Positions 47,506 to 58,524 of a stretch of 64,000 nt of DNA are shown in pieces (position 1 is the first letter of the stretch; each line of letters begins with the position of its first letter). Under the pieces are notes generated by a model. That model was not told the origin of the DNA, searched no databases, and was given only the letters and a program-made list of their open reading frames with translations. Both the position numbers and the translations under genes were made by a program. The DNA is from Lunularia cruciata (taxonomy: Eukaryota; Streptophyta; Marchantiopsida; Lunulariales; Lunulariaceae): the NCBI GenBank assembly GCA_948567375.1, contig OX419760.1:32922001-32986000 (forward strand), in the 5' to 3' direction.

Positions 47506-48145
47506 AGAGAAGCATTTATTACTTGATTTGTTTTATTACTTCTTTGTAGGTGGTGAATATATGTTCAAACCGAGAGCATCCCGAATGAAAGCTATCGAAT
47601 ATAAGATTGGTAAAGTTGGTGCATAATTCAATTGAACGGAGTAACTCTCAGCAAGTTAAAATACAAAACTGAAAATTTAAATTAAATTTTCTTTCACTAT
47701 TAGTCACATTGGATCGAGTGCAGATTTTAAATTGGACTAGATATAGATGTAAGCCTCTACTGACTAATGTTTTATCTTGAATATAGCTTGAAAACGAGAC
47801 CTAGGATTAAAAAGAATAATTTTGAGAACAAGGAGAGTCTTCTCGCTCTATCAACATATTGCATACTTTTTAAATGAAGTAGCAATCTTTCTATATGGTA
47901 TCATATAGTTCCCTTGGTTTACTCTCTGTAGTGGAAGTTGCAACATGCCTAATAAAATACCCCAAAGGAAAAGTATACATGGAATAAAAGCACATCAAAA
48001 GGCGGAAAAGACATTAAGAGCCAAAGACTCTATGATGAGGGTACACAGACATAGAGACCAAAGCACTAAGAAGAGAAACCAGAAACTCAAATTTTTTTTT
48101 GTTTGTAAAATGAGCAAAGTAGTAACCTATAACTGAACTATGTGA
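47506..48145. other. AT-rich spacer
   Basis: No gene seen. It may include the degenerate 3' tail of the second LINE, whose coding end is near 48150. Confidence 0.4.
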
Positions 48146-48987
48146 TAGACATCCTCCAAGGGTATGTCAAGGGAATGTGAAGGGAGGACCGTTGATGAAA
48201 CAGGAGCACCCAGTATTGATGCTTGCCAATGAAGACTCAGAGTCTATGATCTCTGTAGGGTGATGGAGACCTTCTGCCAAAAATAAGAGATAAGCATGGC
48301 AGGTGAGAAAGCCAAGGCGCCTCTCCTTTATAATAAGCCTCATGCTACATTTCAAAGGAGACCATCAAACTGATGATGAAGGTGGACAAAAATCTCTTTA
48401 GGGGATGAAGGTGTTGGAGGCAAGTCTTGGGGCATAGTGATCTTCCTTCTCCTTGGTGGCAATGATAGTTGTGGCTTGTGCCTGGATGCTAGCTCATGCT
48501 GAGGACTTTGGTCTGAGTGGGTTTGCAACAACCACATCATGCATTGTACATCGGCCATCCTTGAAAGTGACAATATTTGTCCACACCTTGTGGTGAGGTG
48601 GGCTTGGAAGGATCATCCATCACTCAATCTGAACCTATGAGCGAGTAGAGCATAGGATTTGGGCCACCTTATCTCTAATTGCATCATGGACTCTGGTAGA
48701 TTGTCCTCCTATGGCACAATGTAAGATGTGAATGCTCTCCTTGTCCAATGTGGACCGCATGGGCACTGGTCTGATATGGCCAAATGTGCTAGATATGGTA
48801 GCCTAGCCAAATCCAAAAGGCCGTGTGACCTCTCTTGATGTGAACCAAAGTCCTCAATCAAAGGTGAAGCGTAAAGCCAAGCTCTTGCACCCTTCTTGCC
48901 ACAAGAGAGGATCTTAGCTCTATTTGGTAAAGGCACATCAATGAGGATGCTAGAAAGGGTGTGAGTGTGTATACTAAGCTCCATTTG

Positions 48988-49167
48988 AAACTTCCTAGAG
49001 TCTAGGGATACAAAGTCTACAAAGTGAGGAAGTGATATATGTGCTGGTCCTCACAATAAATCCCAAGCCAATCAAAGAAACTTCCTAGAGTCTAGGGATA
49101 CAAAGTCTACAAAGTGAGGAAGTGATGTATATGCTGGTCCTCACAATAAATCCCAAGCCAATCAAAG
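48988..49167. repeat. 90-bp tandem duplication within LINE2
   Basis: Two units starting AAACTTCCTAGAG at 48988 and 49078, differing at two or three positions. Confidence 0.9.
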
Positions 49168-49491
49168 AGATGTCTAGAAAGCTAGGGTGCTTGAGTCAAC
49201 TATCATGATGGGTGGCAATAGAAATGGATGCTCTTTGTGTAAAAACCTATCTACCAAAAAGAGAGCCACTAGGGTCCATGCTCTTAAGTAAGCTATCCAT
49301 GCAATAGTCTCCTATGATGTGATACCATATCATCCTAGGGCTATGGGAAGAACTATCTACAACTGCTGCCAATCATTTGATAATTATGGGAGCATACAAG
49401 GCCCTAAGAGTGTGGACAAGGTATGGCACATGTGACTATCAAAGGACCGGAGATATGGTAGGAGGACCAATGTGGGAGTGTATGTGTGTGA

Positions 49492-50156
49492 TGTAACACC
49501 CATCTGTGCATGTGTGTGGTATTGTGATATTTAGCTTAGTATAACAAGTACTTGAGAAATATTATTTATATAGATAAAGGATGGTTCTACATTAGTCATG
49601 ATTAGCTAATTTAGTCATAGCTAAGATAGAAGGGACCTTACTTTAGAGGAAGTGGAAAAGATGAGCACCACTATTTTGGATTCTAGTGTGTTGACTTTGT
49701 ATTATTCATAGGTATTTGGCTTTGAGGAAAGTGTTGAGAACTCTTGGGCCCGCAAGCCTTTTTGTTTTGGATTCTTCTATAGTCCAAGGATAGCCTATGT
49801 GAAGGAATCCTTGACTTACTTGTTGGGTCAAGATACGATCACATGCTTAGTGGAATATGCACATTTGTATGGATATTCCTTTGTACTTTTTGACTTTACT
49901 TGACTTTTAGCCTACTAACTTGAGTTACTTTGGTAAATAGTAAATTTAGTGCATAACTATTTCACAAGCATATAAAAAAGGGATAAGGAGGTACTCATCA
50001 TCCTTTCATTTGCAACTCTCTCTCATTGAGTTCTTTAGTGAGCAATGTGTTGAGTCTTGGAGGAGTATGATGGAGTTGGGGTTCTTTGCCTTCTTAGTCC
50101 ATGGTGTGCTACTATAATAGCCATCAAAGGTTCATCTTGAGTGAGAGACAGGACGG
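49492..50156 (+). mobile_element. Solo LTR, family F
   Basis: Begins TGTAACACCCATCTGTGC and is collinear with 9660-10349. The end is near 50156. LINE2 sequence lies on both sides. A clean target duplication is not visible (TGTGA on the left). Confidence 0.75.
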
Positions 50157-51160
50157 CTTGTAGAGCCAAATAGGATGCTCTTGGGACATAACATCTCAAA
50201 AGGAGGGAGTAGACCACTTGCATGTTCTCCAATTGGGGAAATAGGTGAGCATATATAATAGCCTAAATCAAAGTATCTTAGATATAAGAGCTGACAAAAA
50301 GCCTCATCTCCAAGAGGTGAGCAAACTACCCTCAAACCTCCAACCTCTTTCCTCTTTCTGGGAACTAGAATCTTGATGGGAAATTAGAAGAGGTAAGGAT
50401 TGTATGTAGGTTTTAGACCTTGCATTTATGAGTTTGAACTCATAAACCCAAGGTCTCAAGACTAAATGTGAAAAATTACACTACATAGACTACATCCTCT
50501 AAGGGGCCTAAGATGTGGGTATCATTCAATAAGGATGGAAAAAGATATGTGGGATGTAGGAAAAGCTATTGCAACCTTGTGCAAAGTTGTGTAATGTGCA
50601 ATGGAAAATAATGGCACTACTAAAGGATCTCCTTAGCATGTACTCTCAACATATGCTAACTAAGTGAACTCTCATGTGGTAGTCTAGTGGTTGTCCAACA
50701 ATAGTATCTCAATGCCATAAAAAGTATGTACAAATGGAATCAAGGAAGGAATTTGATCCCTTGCCAAACAAAGAACTCAAACAAAACTAGATGAGAAATG
50801 GTATTTGTGGTGCCCACATTTTTTTTTCACAATAAAGGAGAAGAAGTTGTATAGAGAAGTCGGATTGCGCATGTATGGCCAAAGAAAGCAAAGAAAAGAG
50901 TCTTCGAGATGAAACCCGAAGTAAAATGACTTTGGGTCATAAGGCAAAGTACTCGGAAATGCCCTGTCAGCATACAATACAAAGTAAATTGTCTTTGGAT
51001 TGGGGGGAGCTCAACCCAAGGCGAAGACAATCTAACAACCTTTTGTCGGGGCGCAAAATTCAAGAAGGGGCCGTTTCAAAACTGGCGGCTCATACGTGCG
51101 AAGGTTGATTGACAGTGACAGGTGCATGCCGGAGATATGATTTCTTGGTAGAAACTCGAA

Positions 51161-51571
51161 GTGACAGAAGATGAAGAAGCACAACTCTATAAAAATCAAA
51201 ACTGCAACGACAAAATGTTGAGCAATTTTCCTTCGCCATTGAGGAGTCGTCTTGCAAGTGATCGAGGAAATGGAAATAGAGTTGGACTCGTGTTAGTGCG
51301 CAAGGGAGAAGTCGCAAGAGTGAAATTGAGAGAAAGTGAGAAAGCAAAAGAGATGGGAGGAGGGAAGAAGAACTCTGAATTTGCAGTGAGAAATCATGCG
51401 ATTCAAAGATTAGATGTGGTAGCGAGGATCAAAGTCTTGAGCCGACTTCAGATCACATTTTTGGCATGGAACTGGAACGTAAGTTTTCTAGGATTCATGA
51501 CAGAAATTATCAAGAGTAAGTGTCTCGATGGACCCAAGGAAGAAGGGAAGAGAGGAAATCCGGCTCGCTAG
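51161..51571 (+). CDS. Small open frame at the 5' end of E1
   Basis: 136 codons, Lys/Arg/Glu-rich (GEVARVKLRESEKAKEMGGG), no domain recognised. It may be leader sequence or the N-terminal part of the E1 protein separated by a frameshift from the frame at 51587. Confidence 0.3.
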   Translation: MTEDEEAQLYKNQNCNDKMLSNFPSPLRSRLASDRGNGNRVGLVLVRKGEVARVKLRESEKAKEMGGGKKNSEFAVRNHAIQRLDVVARIKVLSRLQITFLAWNWNVSFLGFMTEIIKSKCLDGPKEEGKRGNPAR

Positions 51572-51586
51572 ACAGAGTCGGATTAG

Positions 51587-52177
51587 GGACTGGTACTTGG
51601 GAAGGAGGCGGGCTTGGAGCAGGGAGCCACGTTCTTGGGGAAAGGAGAGATAGCCCAAGAAACTCAAGAGGTGAGAGATGCCTTCTCGTCGAAGAGAACA
51701 AAAAATGGGTACAAGGTGGAGAGTTACAAGGATCCAGTGAAGAGAGGGATCGTGAGTGCTCTCATGGCAATTTTGAAGCCGGAGAGAACGACTTATGTGA
51801 TGAAACACCAAGCGGTGTTCTTCCATAAGTTGTTTGCAAGGGAGCCTATAAATTGGGCGAGGTGTTTTCATGGGAGAACAAGGCAGATGGTGTGGAATCT
51901 GTGGGATAAGTCGCCTCCACATTACATTGTGCCGTTTGCAGCACACTTCTACCTTGGGCTCAATTTGCTGAACTTGGCGAAGCGGAATTGGATGGTGTCG
52001 CACTTCCATCCTGATGTTTGGAAGGAGGTTGATGTCGAGGAGCAGCAATACATTCTCCAAATCCGGAGCACGGACAACTACTACGCAAAGATAGGGAAAA
52101 ACATGGAAGTCATAGTGAGTACCCCGACGAAGAAGAGGACTCGGCAAGCAGAAGCCGAAGAAAGCAAGAAACCTTAG
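51587..52177 (+). CDS. E1 ORF1: putative capsid/transposon-associated protein
   Basis: An open frame of about 196 codons after a TAG at 51584. The core (VSALMAILKPERTTYVMKHQ, HGRTRQMVWNLWDKSPP, AHFYLGLNLLNLAKR) has the amphipathic helical look of plant transposon-associated or Gag-like domains. A Lys/Glu-rich tail with a basic TPTKKRTRQ motif, a possible nuclear signal, ends at TAG 52175-52177. No ATG opens the frame. The assignment as Gag-like is inference from shape and context. Confidence 0.5.
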   Translation, partial: GLVLGKEAGLEQGATFLGKGEIAQETQEVRDAFSSKRTKNGYKVESYKDPVKRGIVSALMAILKPERTTYVMKHQAVFFHKLFAREPINWARCFHGRTRQMVWNLWDKSPPHYIVPFAAHFYLGLNLLNLAKRNWMVSHFHPDVWKEVDVEEQQYILQIRSTDNYYAKIGKNMEVIVSTPTKKRTRQAEAEESKKP

Positions 52178-52252
52178 AAGATGCAGAGAAGTAACCCAAG
52201 GCGAGGAATGGTGGTAATTGAGTCAGAAGATGAAGACTCAGAAGGCGAGGCG

Positions 52253-52690
52253 TGGGGCTAGGTTAACTGAGATACTTAAACAAGCACAATATAGCCCAAT
52301 TCCTATTGAAAAACAAATCGTGGTTATTTATGCAGCTGTCAAAGGTTACTTAGACCAGACAGGAAACAATACCTTCGCCTTCCGCGATGCGTCGGCCGCC
52401 GTTCTTTTGTAGACGTGGTGCTGGCGGCGGGAACCTAGTACTTGAAAAGCGTAGCGTCTCCATTATTAACAGGGACAGGATGGCCGATATCTATTTTCTT
52501 TTTATTATGTTTTCACTCTGGACCCGGGTGAGAGGAAATCATTCCCGATCTCTGAGGGCTCGACCGGCGGTTTGATACATCCACTTGCCAGATGCCAGGA
52601 CGGTTACTCCCGCCCTTATGAAATGACACGTTACATTGTCGGCCTTTGAACTCGGGATACGCGAAGCGTATTTGCTTCGTCGTTGTATAG
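52253..52690 (+). other. atp1: Probable mitochondrial DNA insert (NUMT) with atp1 fragment
   Basis: 52253-52360 encodes the ATP synthase alpha C-terminal segment [19 protein letters not shown] followed by [14 protein letters not shown], typical of plant mitochondrial atp1. The homology then stops abruptly. The next 330 bp is higher in GC, unrelated to E1 and of unknown source, possibly more mitochondrial spacer. It interrupts the acidic region of E1 ([10 protein letters not shown] on one side, KTEDSEHEEE on the other). E2 lacks the corresponding region, so presence there cannot be tested. Confidence 0.7.
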
Positions 52691-54234
52691 CGGCCAAGCT
52701 CAAAACGGAGGACTCGGAACATGAGGAGGAACCTGAGCTGACACTACAAAGCGGAGATACGAGTAGTGACAGTGAAGACGGTGGAGAGATGACCTCGGCG
52801 CCAGCAACTAACAAAGAATACGAAGAAGAAGTGCAAGCCGAGGTAGAAGCCAAAGACAATACAGCGTTGGAAGACAAAGTACCAGTGCCAGAGGACAAGA
52901 AGATTGCAATACAACAAGGAGTTTGCTCGCAACGTAAGGCAAAGTGTGAGGCGGGGCCGAGTAGAATGAAGGAAGAGGCAGAAGAAAGCTCGGGCAGTGA
53001 GGCATCAATCCCGATACGAAGACTCCAGAGAAGAAGGCGAGTATCAAGAGAACACGAGGAGAAAAGAGAGACCACTCCGTGGGAGGAAGAAGTTGCCAGT
53101 GATGGAGTGGAGTACCTGCGAGAGGTAGCGTGTCCGTTGTTGGTGAAGTTGGAGCACAAGAAGAAGGAGATGCAGTCGACTTGTCCAGAGGTAAAGATTG
53201 TATTGCAGGTGGTAGTAAGATTAGAAGAAGAGAACTCGGAGTTGAAGAGGAGTGTAACCCGAGGTGAGGAGGAGAGAGAAGTACTACAAGCGGAGGCAGT
53301 AGAGAGAAGTCAGGTAATTGAAGACCTGAAGAGAGAAGTGAGCTATCGAGAAGATCTTACGAGGAAGAGTGACATAGCAAGAGAGAGATAAGTAGCTGAA
53401 TACAAGATCTTGAAGCAGCAGTTTGCTGATTCAAGAGTAGAGCTTATCCATGCTATGGCGAGGGTAGCAGCGAAGGATCAAGAGCTTGATAGAGTGATGG
53501 AGAGTATGGAGGAGAAGAAGCAACTCTGGCAAAGAGAGTTGGCTGCGCGGTATAGAGAAGAAGAAAGATTACAAGAGTTACTTTGTAATCAAGAAGAGAA
53601 GATTGAACAGAAGGAGAAAGAGAAGGAAGCGGTGAAAGCCAAGTTTGAGGCAGAGTTGGAGATGTACCGAGAGGAATGGCTTGCAGATTGGGAACGAGAA
53701 AGGAAGACAAGATTGGAGCCATTGGAAGAGATAGTCCTCAAGGTGAACGCAATGTTAAGTACAGAAGCCAACGTTCGAATTGAAGAAGCGTGTCTGCACG
53801 AGTTGAAGTTGTTGGTGCAGGAGACGAGGCAAAGACAAGCAAAGGATATTGAGATGAATGCCTTGTTAATTAAATTAAGAACTTGGGTAGACAAAAAGGT
53901 TTTGGAGGTAGAGGATAACATTTTAATTAGATTAGACTTAGTGAAAGTAGAGCTAGAAAAACTTAAGAAGGATGTTAGAGCAAAACCCAAAGTAGATAAC
54001 ATAGAAGTCCAAATGTCTTCGGAGTTGCCCTCAGAGACATTAGAGAAGAGTGGGCCGGGAGATAAGGAATTAGATAGATTACCCACTAGTGAAATTTTAG
54101 ATCAGGAAAGAGAATTGTTGGATCTGGTAGAAGAAGTAGAAGTTGTGAAACCCAAGGACAGAATATTAGGAAGTAAAGTTACTTCGGGATCGAGTTTGAA
54201 TAAAGAAGAAGAAGTAGACATCGGATCAGATTAG
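52691..54234 (+). CDS. E1 ORF2: acidic and coiled-coil protein with one stop
   Basis: An acidic stretch (TEDSEHEEEPEL) is followed by about 400 residues of heptad-rich coiled coil. This has a single in-frame TAA at 53389-53391; reading continues in the same frame from 53392. Segments such as EAVKAKFEAELEMYREEW and EEACLHELKLLVQETRQRQ recur in E2. It ends KEEEVDIGSD. Probably a structural partner of ORF1, the two being one protein before the NUMT insertion. Function unknown. Confidence 0.55.
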
Positions 54235-55028
54235 TAACCAATTTGAGATTTGAAGAGGCAGATATGAAGAAGTGCATTGTTATTTCGGATCTATAGGTTA
54301 GAACAGTTGTTGTAGAAACGGTATAGTTGTTAGAACTGACAATTTGTTCACTACTTAAGAGTGGCATTCACAGTCAAATGTTGTTCAGTGCTCATTATTT
54401 CTGAGAATAGATAAAGCAAAGTGATGTGAAGCAGTGCTCGTCGCTTGAGCTTGATTCCGAGTATCAACTTTGCAATTGTGTTTGTGAGTGTGTGAAGAAA
54501 TTCAAAGTGCAAGTCAGAGTGTTTGTTGGATGTTGGATTCCACAGCCTTGATCTTCATTCTGTGTGTTTGATCTTGAGTGGAGTGCAATCGAAGCAATGC
54601 CTTGACAGATCTGAGAGGAATTGTAGTGTTGGTAGTATTCTACATTTGTGAGTGCAGTGCAAAGTTGATGTGCAGCAATTTTGATCAAGGAAGTTGTGCC
54701 TTCAGTGGAGGGGTAGAACACAATTTTGAGGCGAAGTCATTTTGCAGTGAAGTGCCATTTTTGGGAGAGCCTGACTCATCACAATCAAGATTGTTTGGAA
54801 AGAATTGAAGGATTTGTGATTAAGGAGTGTTAATTTGTGACAAGACAGCAAGTCAGTGCTTGTTACTTTCTTCTGGGTGTAGTTTCTACCTGAGAGACTA
54901 AAGAAGAACTGAAGAAGAATTGAAATTGTTACTTTGCTTCGTATTTGGACATTTCTGACTCTTATCTCTGCGGGAACAAACTTTACTTACCCAATTACCG
55001 CAAAAGTGATATTTGCTAGGTTGTCACA
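54235..55028 (+). other. E1 3' untranslated end
   Basis: Non-coding. Its last ~100 bp (GGGAACAAACTTTACTTAC ... GGTTGTCACA) is shared with the end of E2 in reverse. No repeat of the E1 5' end is present here. Confidence 0.6.
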
Positions 55029-55497
55029 GTATTGAAGGCATTTGAGATATCCACTTGGACTATTACACAATTTGGGTGGAGATCCAAGGAAGCTTTAATG
55101 CTCATGATAACCATCTCACAACCACTTGACGTGGCAATTGCATATTGATAAGGCGAAAAGACAAAATAAAGGAGTGGAAAAATTAAAGACAAATGGTGCA
55201 CGGCACTTAATGTAGGAAAGCATCCCCTATGGCTATGGAGTAAACATCTGATGTCTCCTTTGATAGAGCAAGGAAACAAGATGCACCAAACAAACAAGTA
55301 GCACTAGGAGCACCAAATCCAAGGCAAGATGCTGATAGAAAGCAAATAGAAGAGGGAAGCTTAAGTCTAGCAAATATAGTGAAAGATAATCCCATAATTC
55401 ACAAAAACTAGTCCAAATGGACCACCTATCAAGAAATGTGGAGATTGGAGAAGAGCATGGGCAAAGAAGGACTCCAAAAGTTATAGCTCCTCATTTG

Positions 55498-55886
55498 TGT
55501 AATACCATTAGCTAGAAATGTTAGCTACAGGTGCAAACTGGCTTGATAATATCTTTAAAGATATTATAAATGATGTTCTAAGTATGTTAGATAAAGGGGT
55601 CACCAAAAGAGGACTTCCACTAATAGGGTAGAAAGCAAAAACACGCCAAAAAACTTTAGAATCAATTTTGAAGGCTTAAACAAAAGAATCAAGCCTTGAA
55701 AATTGGAATCTTAACTCCCTTCCAAGGAGAAAAGATATTGCCTTCTCCTCCCTTGTTTGTCTCATCAAGATCTTTCCATTGGTGCCTCAACCATGCTATT
55801 TTGAGTTCCCATAGAAAGATTCCCCAAAGATTATCTTTGGTCAAACTTGTTTTACCAAATAAATAGGACAAGGATCAACATGTCAC
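55498..55886 (+). mobile_element. Truncated LTR, family R
   Basis: Begins TGTAATACCATTAGCTAG. It is collinear with the solo LTRs at 3348 and 5877 (e.g. TTTGGTCAAAC near 55840) but in opposite orientation. About 200 bp of its 3' end is missing where the next LTR begins. Confidence 0.7.
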
Positions 55887-56296
55887 CTATAAAATATTGA
55901 GGAGAGAAATAAGAGAATGGAAGATAAAGTGAAAGATCACATTGGGACCCTTGAATGGGTGAAACTCCAAGTGCTTAGCATGAGCTTGGGCTCCGTATTT
56001 ATAGGGAATATACAAGGCTCTTAGGAAGCTTCTTAAGAAGCTTTCTAAAAGCCATCCTCTTTGAGTGCAAGCCAAGTTTGAGAAGTTTCTCAAGGAGCTT
56101 ACTTCTAGAAATCACCTACTTGGCATGAAAACTAAGCTAGTCAAGAAGCTTCCTCTAGAAACCATTTACTTGGCATGCAAGCTAAGCTAGCCAAGAAACT
56201 TCCCAAGAAACTTCCTCCTAGAAGTCACCTCTTAGCATGCACATTACCCGATACTTAGAAGGTACCAAGTAGCTTCCTAGATGCTTCTAGAATATT
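55887..56296 (-). mobile_element. Solo chromovirus-type LTR
   Basis: Aligned end to end with 10929-11285: GAGAGAAATAAGAGAATGG, TATAAATA on the minus strand at 55996-56003, then GAAGCTTC-type repeats and GCTTCTAGAATATT. More diverged, with additional CTTGGCATG units. E2 abuts it at 56297. Confidence 0.7.
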
Positions 56297-57715
56297 TATG
56301 ACAACCCAGCAAGTATCACTTTCATGTTAATCAGTAAGTAAAGTTTGTTCCCATAGAGATATGAGTAAGAAATGGCCAAATACAAAGTAAAACCGTAACA
56401 AATAGTTCTTCTTGGTTTCATCTTTAATCTCTCATGTAGAAACCACACCTAGAAGAGAGTAACAAGCACTATATCATAGTCTTATCACAATTCCAAACAC
56501 CCATAATCACAATTCTTCCAATTATTTCCAAACAAATCTTGATTGTGATGATTCAGTTCTTCCTTAAGAAGGCTACTTTGCTATGAAATGACTTTACCTC
56601 AAAATTGTGTTCCACCCCTCCACTAAAGGCACAACTTCCTCAATTGAAATTGCTTCACATCAATCCAATATTATGATCACAAATGAAAATTACTACCAGC
56701 ACTCCAATTCTTCTCAGATCTATCAAGGCATTGCTTTGATTGCTATCCACTTAGGATCAAACACATAGAATAGAATCAGAATTGTGGAATCCAACATCCA
56801 GCAAGCTTATTGACTTGCACTTTGAATTTTTTTAGACACTCAAAAACACACACATAGGACTGATACTCAAAATTAAGCTGAAACAACGAGCACTAAGTTA
56901 CAACACTTTGCTTTACTCAACTTCAGAAATATGAATATTGAACAACAACACACTATGAATGCTTCTTTTAAATAGGCTTTGCACTTGACAATTACTAACT
57001 AAATATCATTTCCTAACAACTTTACCAATCTGCAAATCCAAAATGACAAAAAACTTCTTCATATCTGAAAATTGTTACTAATCTAATCTGATGTCAACCT
57101 TGACTTTGGCTTCCAAACCTGATGTTCCTACAATTACTTCTCCATCCTTGGATCTATCTAATACTACTACTTCATCCACTATTTCTACCACTTCAGTTTG
57201 AACTGAAATTGGAATGATAGCTAACCTATCTACATTCTCGTACTCCAATCCACTCTCTCCTAATATCTCAAGCAACTCACCCAAAAACACTTGCACTCCT
57301 ACTTGTACTACTTTGGATTCTTATTCACCTTCATATCACTACAAAGTCTATCTAAGTGTGATCTAACAAAATCTTATCGGAGACATACATTTTCTCCTAC
57401 CTCTAACATCTTTCTATCCACACAATTTCTCAAGCAAATCAAAAAATTATTCATATTAACATCTTTCGCCTTCCTCCTTCTTGTCTCTTACACCAAAATT
57501 TTTAATCCATGCATCCTTACCTCTTCTAACTTAAACTCGGCATCAATACTCATCATCATCCTCAACTCCTCAATGATTGCTTCTATTGAACCCGACTCCA
57601 TATTTGGAACTATCTTCTCCTTACTTTGCTCTACCTCCAACTTGTTCCAATACATCGTCAACTCATCCTCAAATTATGCCTTCAATGCTTCCTTCTCTTC
57701 CACATATTGGAATAG
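56297..57715 (-). mobile_element. Element E2: second copy of E, 5'-truncated
   Basis: Minus-strand coiled-coil coding (57700-57080) matches E1 ORF2, e.g. AIIEELRMMMSIDAEFKLEE and KAKDVNMNNFLICLRNCVD. It has several stops and ends at 57078. The 3' untranslated end runs to 56297 with the same closing GGTTGTCA-type terminus as E1. It is cut at 57715 by the 3' end of DNMT copy 3, which was therefore inserted into E2. Confidence 0.75.
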
Positions 57716-57803
57716 TGTTGTGCATATATACATCACTGTCAACATCATACACTATAGAAGCACAACGGACACATAAGTCATACATAGACTCTAAAGTACC
57801 ACA
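57716..57803 (-). repeat. Terminal repeat B2, 3' end of copy 3
   Basis: Starts TGTGGTACTTTAGAG right after A2 and ends GCACAACA, directly against E2. Confidence 0.75.
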
Positions 57804-58254
57804 ATAATTAGATTATTTACAACTCTCAAATACACTCAACTCAGATAAGTACTTGATCTATCACTCTATAAACTACCAACAACTAGGCACTGATTACAGT
57901 CAAGCCACACCCACTCTAGCTAAGAGAATCCAGGTGATGCTCACCGGCCTCTATTCATCACAGCCAGGAACTCGAAGGCTCAATGTCAGAGAAGTGAGCT
58001 CTTTGGAGCTGCACTTCAAAAGTATAACCCTTTGACTCGAGCTAGGTCTGAAACCCTAATGGTCCCATTGACAACACACTTGACGGTACAAATGGTACAA
58101 ATGATGGTGGGCCCCATAGTGAAGTCAATACCCCAAACACAAAATCTGACCATTGGAAAGTAGTCTCTAAGAAACTACTGAAATAACTCTAACTACTATC
58201 ACTGGAACTCTAGTGTCAGAGCAATCTAGATGCAACACTACAAATAGTGTGACA
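57804..58254 (-). repeat. Terminal repeat A2 of copy 3
   Basis: 451 bp from TGTCACACTATTTGTAG to TCTAATTA, collinear with A1 of copies 2 and 4. Confidence 0.8.
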
Positions 58255-58361
58255 ACTGTTGTGTGTATATACATCGCTACACAACATACATTGCTGTCAA
58301 CATCATACACTATAGAAGCACAACTCACACATAAGTCATACATAGACTCTAAAGTGCCACA
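58255..58361 (-). repeat. Terminal repeat B1 of copy 3
   Basis: Starts TGTGGCACTTTAGAG immediately after the G-rich tract and ends CACAACAGT before A2. A TATATA lies about 15-20 bp before the A start, so B could act as promoter for a transcript starting in A. Confidence 0.75.
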
Positions 58362-58362
58362 A

Positions 58363-58379
58363 TCGCCCCCTTAGCTTGC
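58363..58379 (-). promoter_or_regulatory. Polypurine tract of copy 3
   Basis: GCAAGCTAAGGGGGCGA on the minus strand, directly 5' of B1, as in copy 1. Confidence 0.6.
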
Positions 58380-58524
58380 GGTTAGGTCCCTCTAACTCCA
58401 GATAGCCATCTACTACAAGTATATGGTATACCCTATGATGAGCAAAGATCAAGAGGTCGGGTACTATGGAGCCCTATCGTTAGTCGCCTATTAGCAATCT
58501 ATACCATATAAAGAATGAACTAGC

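Larger units (their letters stand above)
50806..55028 (+). mobile_element. Element E1: complete 4.2-kb element without LTRs or pol
   Basis: It starts TGTGGTGCCC and ends GGTTGTCACA. It is flanked by GTATT at 50801-50805 and 55029-55033, a perfect 5-bp duplication inside LINE2. It encodes a Gag- or plant-transposon-like protein and a long coiled coil, but no RT, integrase or transposase that I can see. I find no long terminal direct repeats. The ends form only a poor inverted repeat (TGTGGTGCC against TGTGACAACC). A second copy, E2, is at 56297-57715 in inverse orientation. It is probably a non-autonomous element moved by another element's enzymes. Confidence 0.75.
48150..55497 (-). mobile_element. 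LINE retrotransposon LINE2, split by a solo LTR and element E1
   Basis: Three minus-strand pieces join into one decayed LINE. 55497-55029 has RT start YQYAIATSSGCEMV and VDISNAFNTV. 50805-50157 has NTISHLVLFEF and NDTHILGPLEDV. 49491-48150 has the C-terminal part, AWLYASPLIEDFGS, PYLAHLAISD, then WQKVSITLQR. Breaks coincide exactly with element E1 (50806-55028) and the family F solo LTR (49492-50156). It is full of stops. A 90-bp tandem duplication lies at 48988-49167. Confidence 0.75.

Noticed and set aside
52253-52360. Chloroplast atpA instead of mitochondrial atp1
   Set aside because: The residues QYSPIPIEK and [14 protein letters not shown] fit the mitochondrial alpha subunit; the chloroplast protein has a different sequence in this segment.
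57291-57776. Plus-strand open frame of 161 codons
   Set aside because: It is the antisense of the E2 coiled-coil coding sequence, which aligns with E1 on the minus strand.
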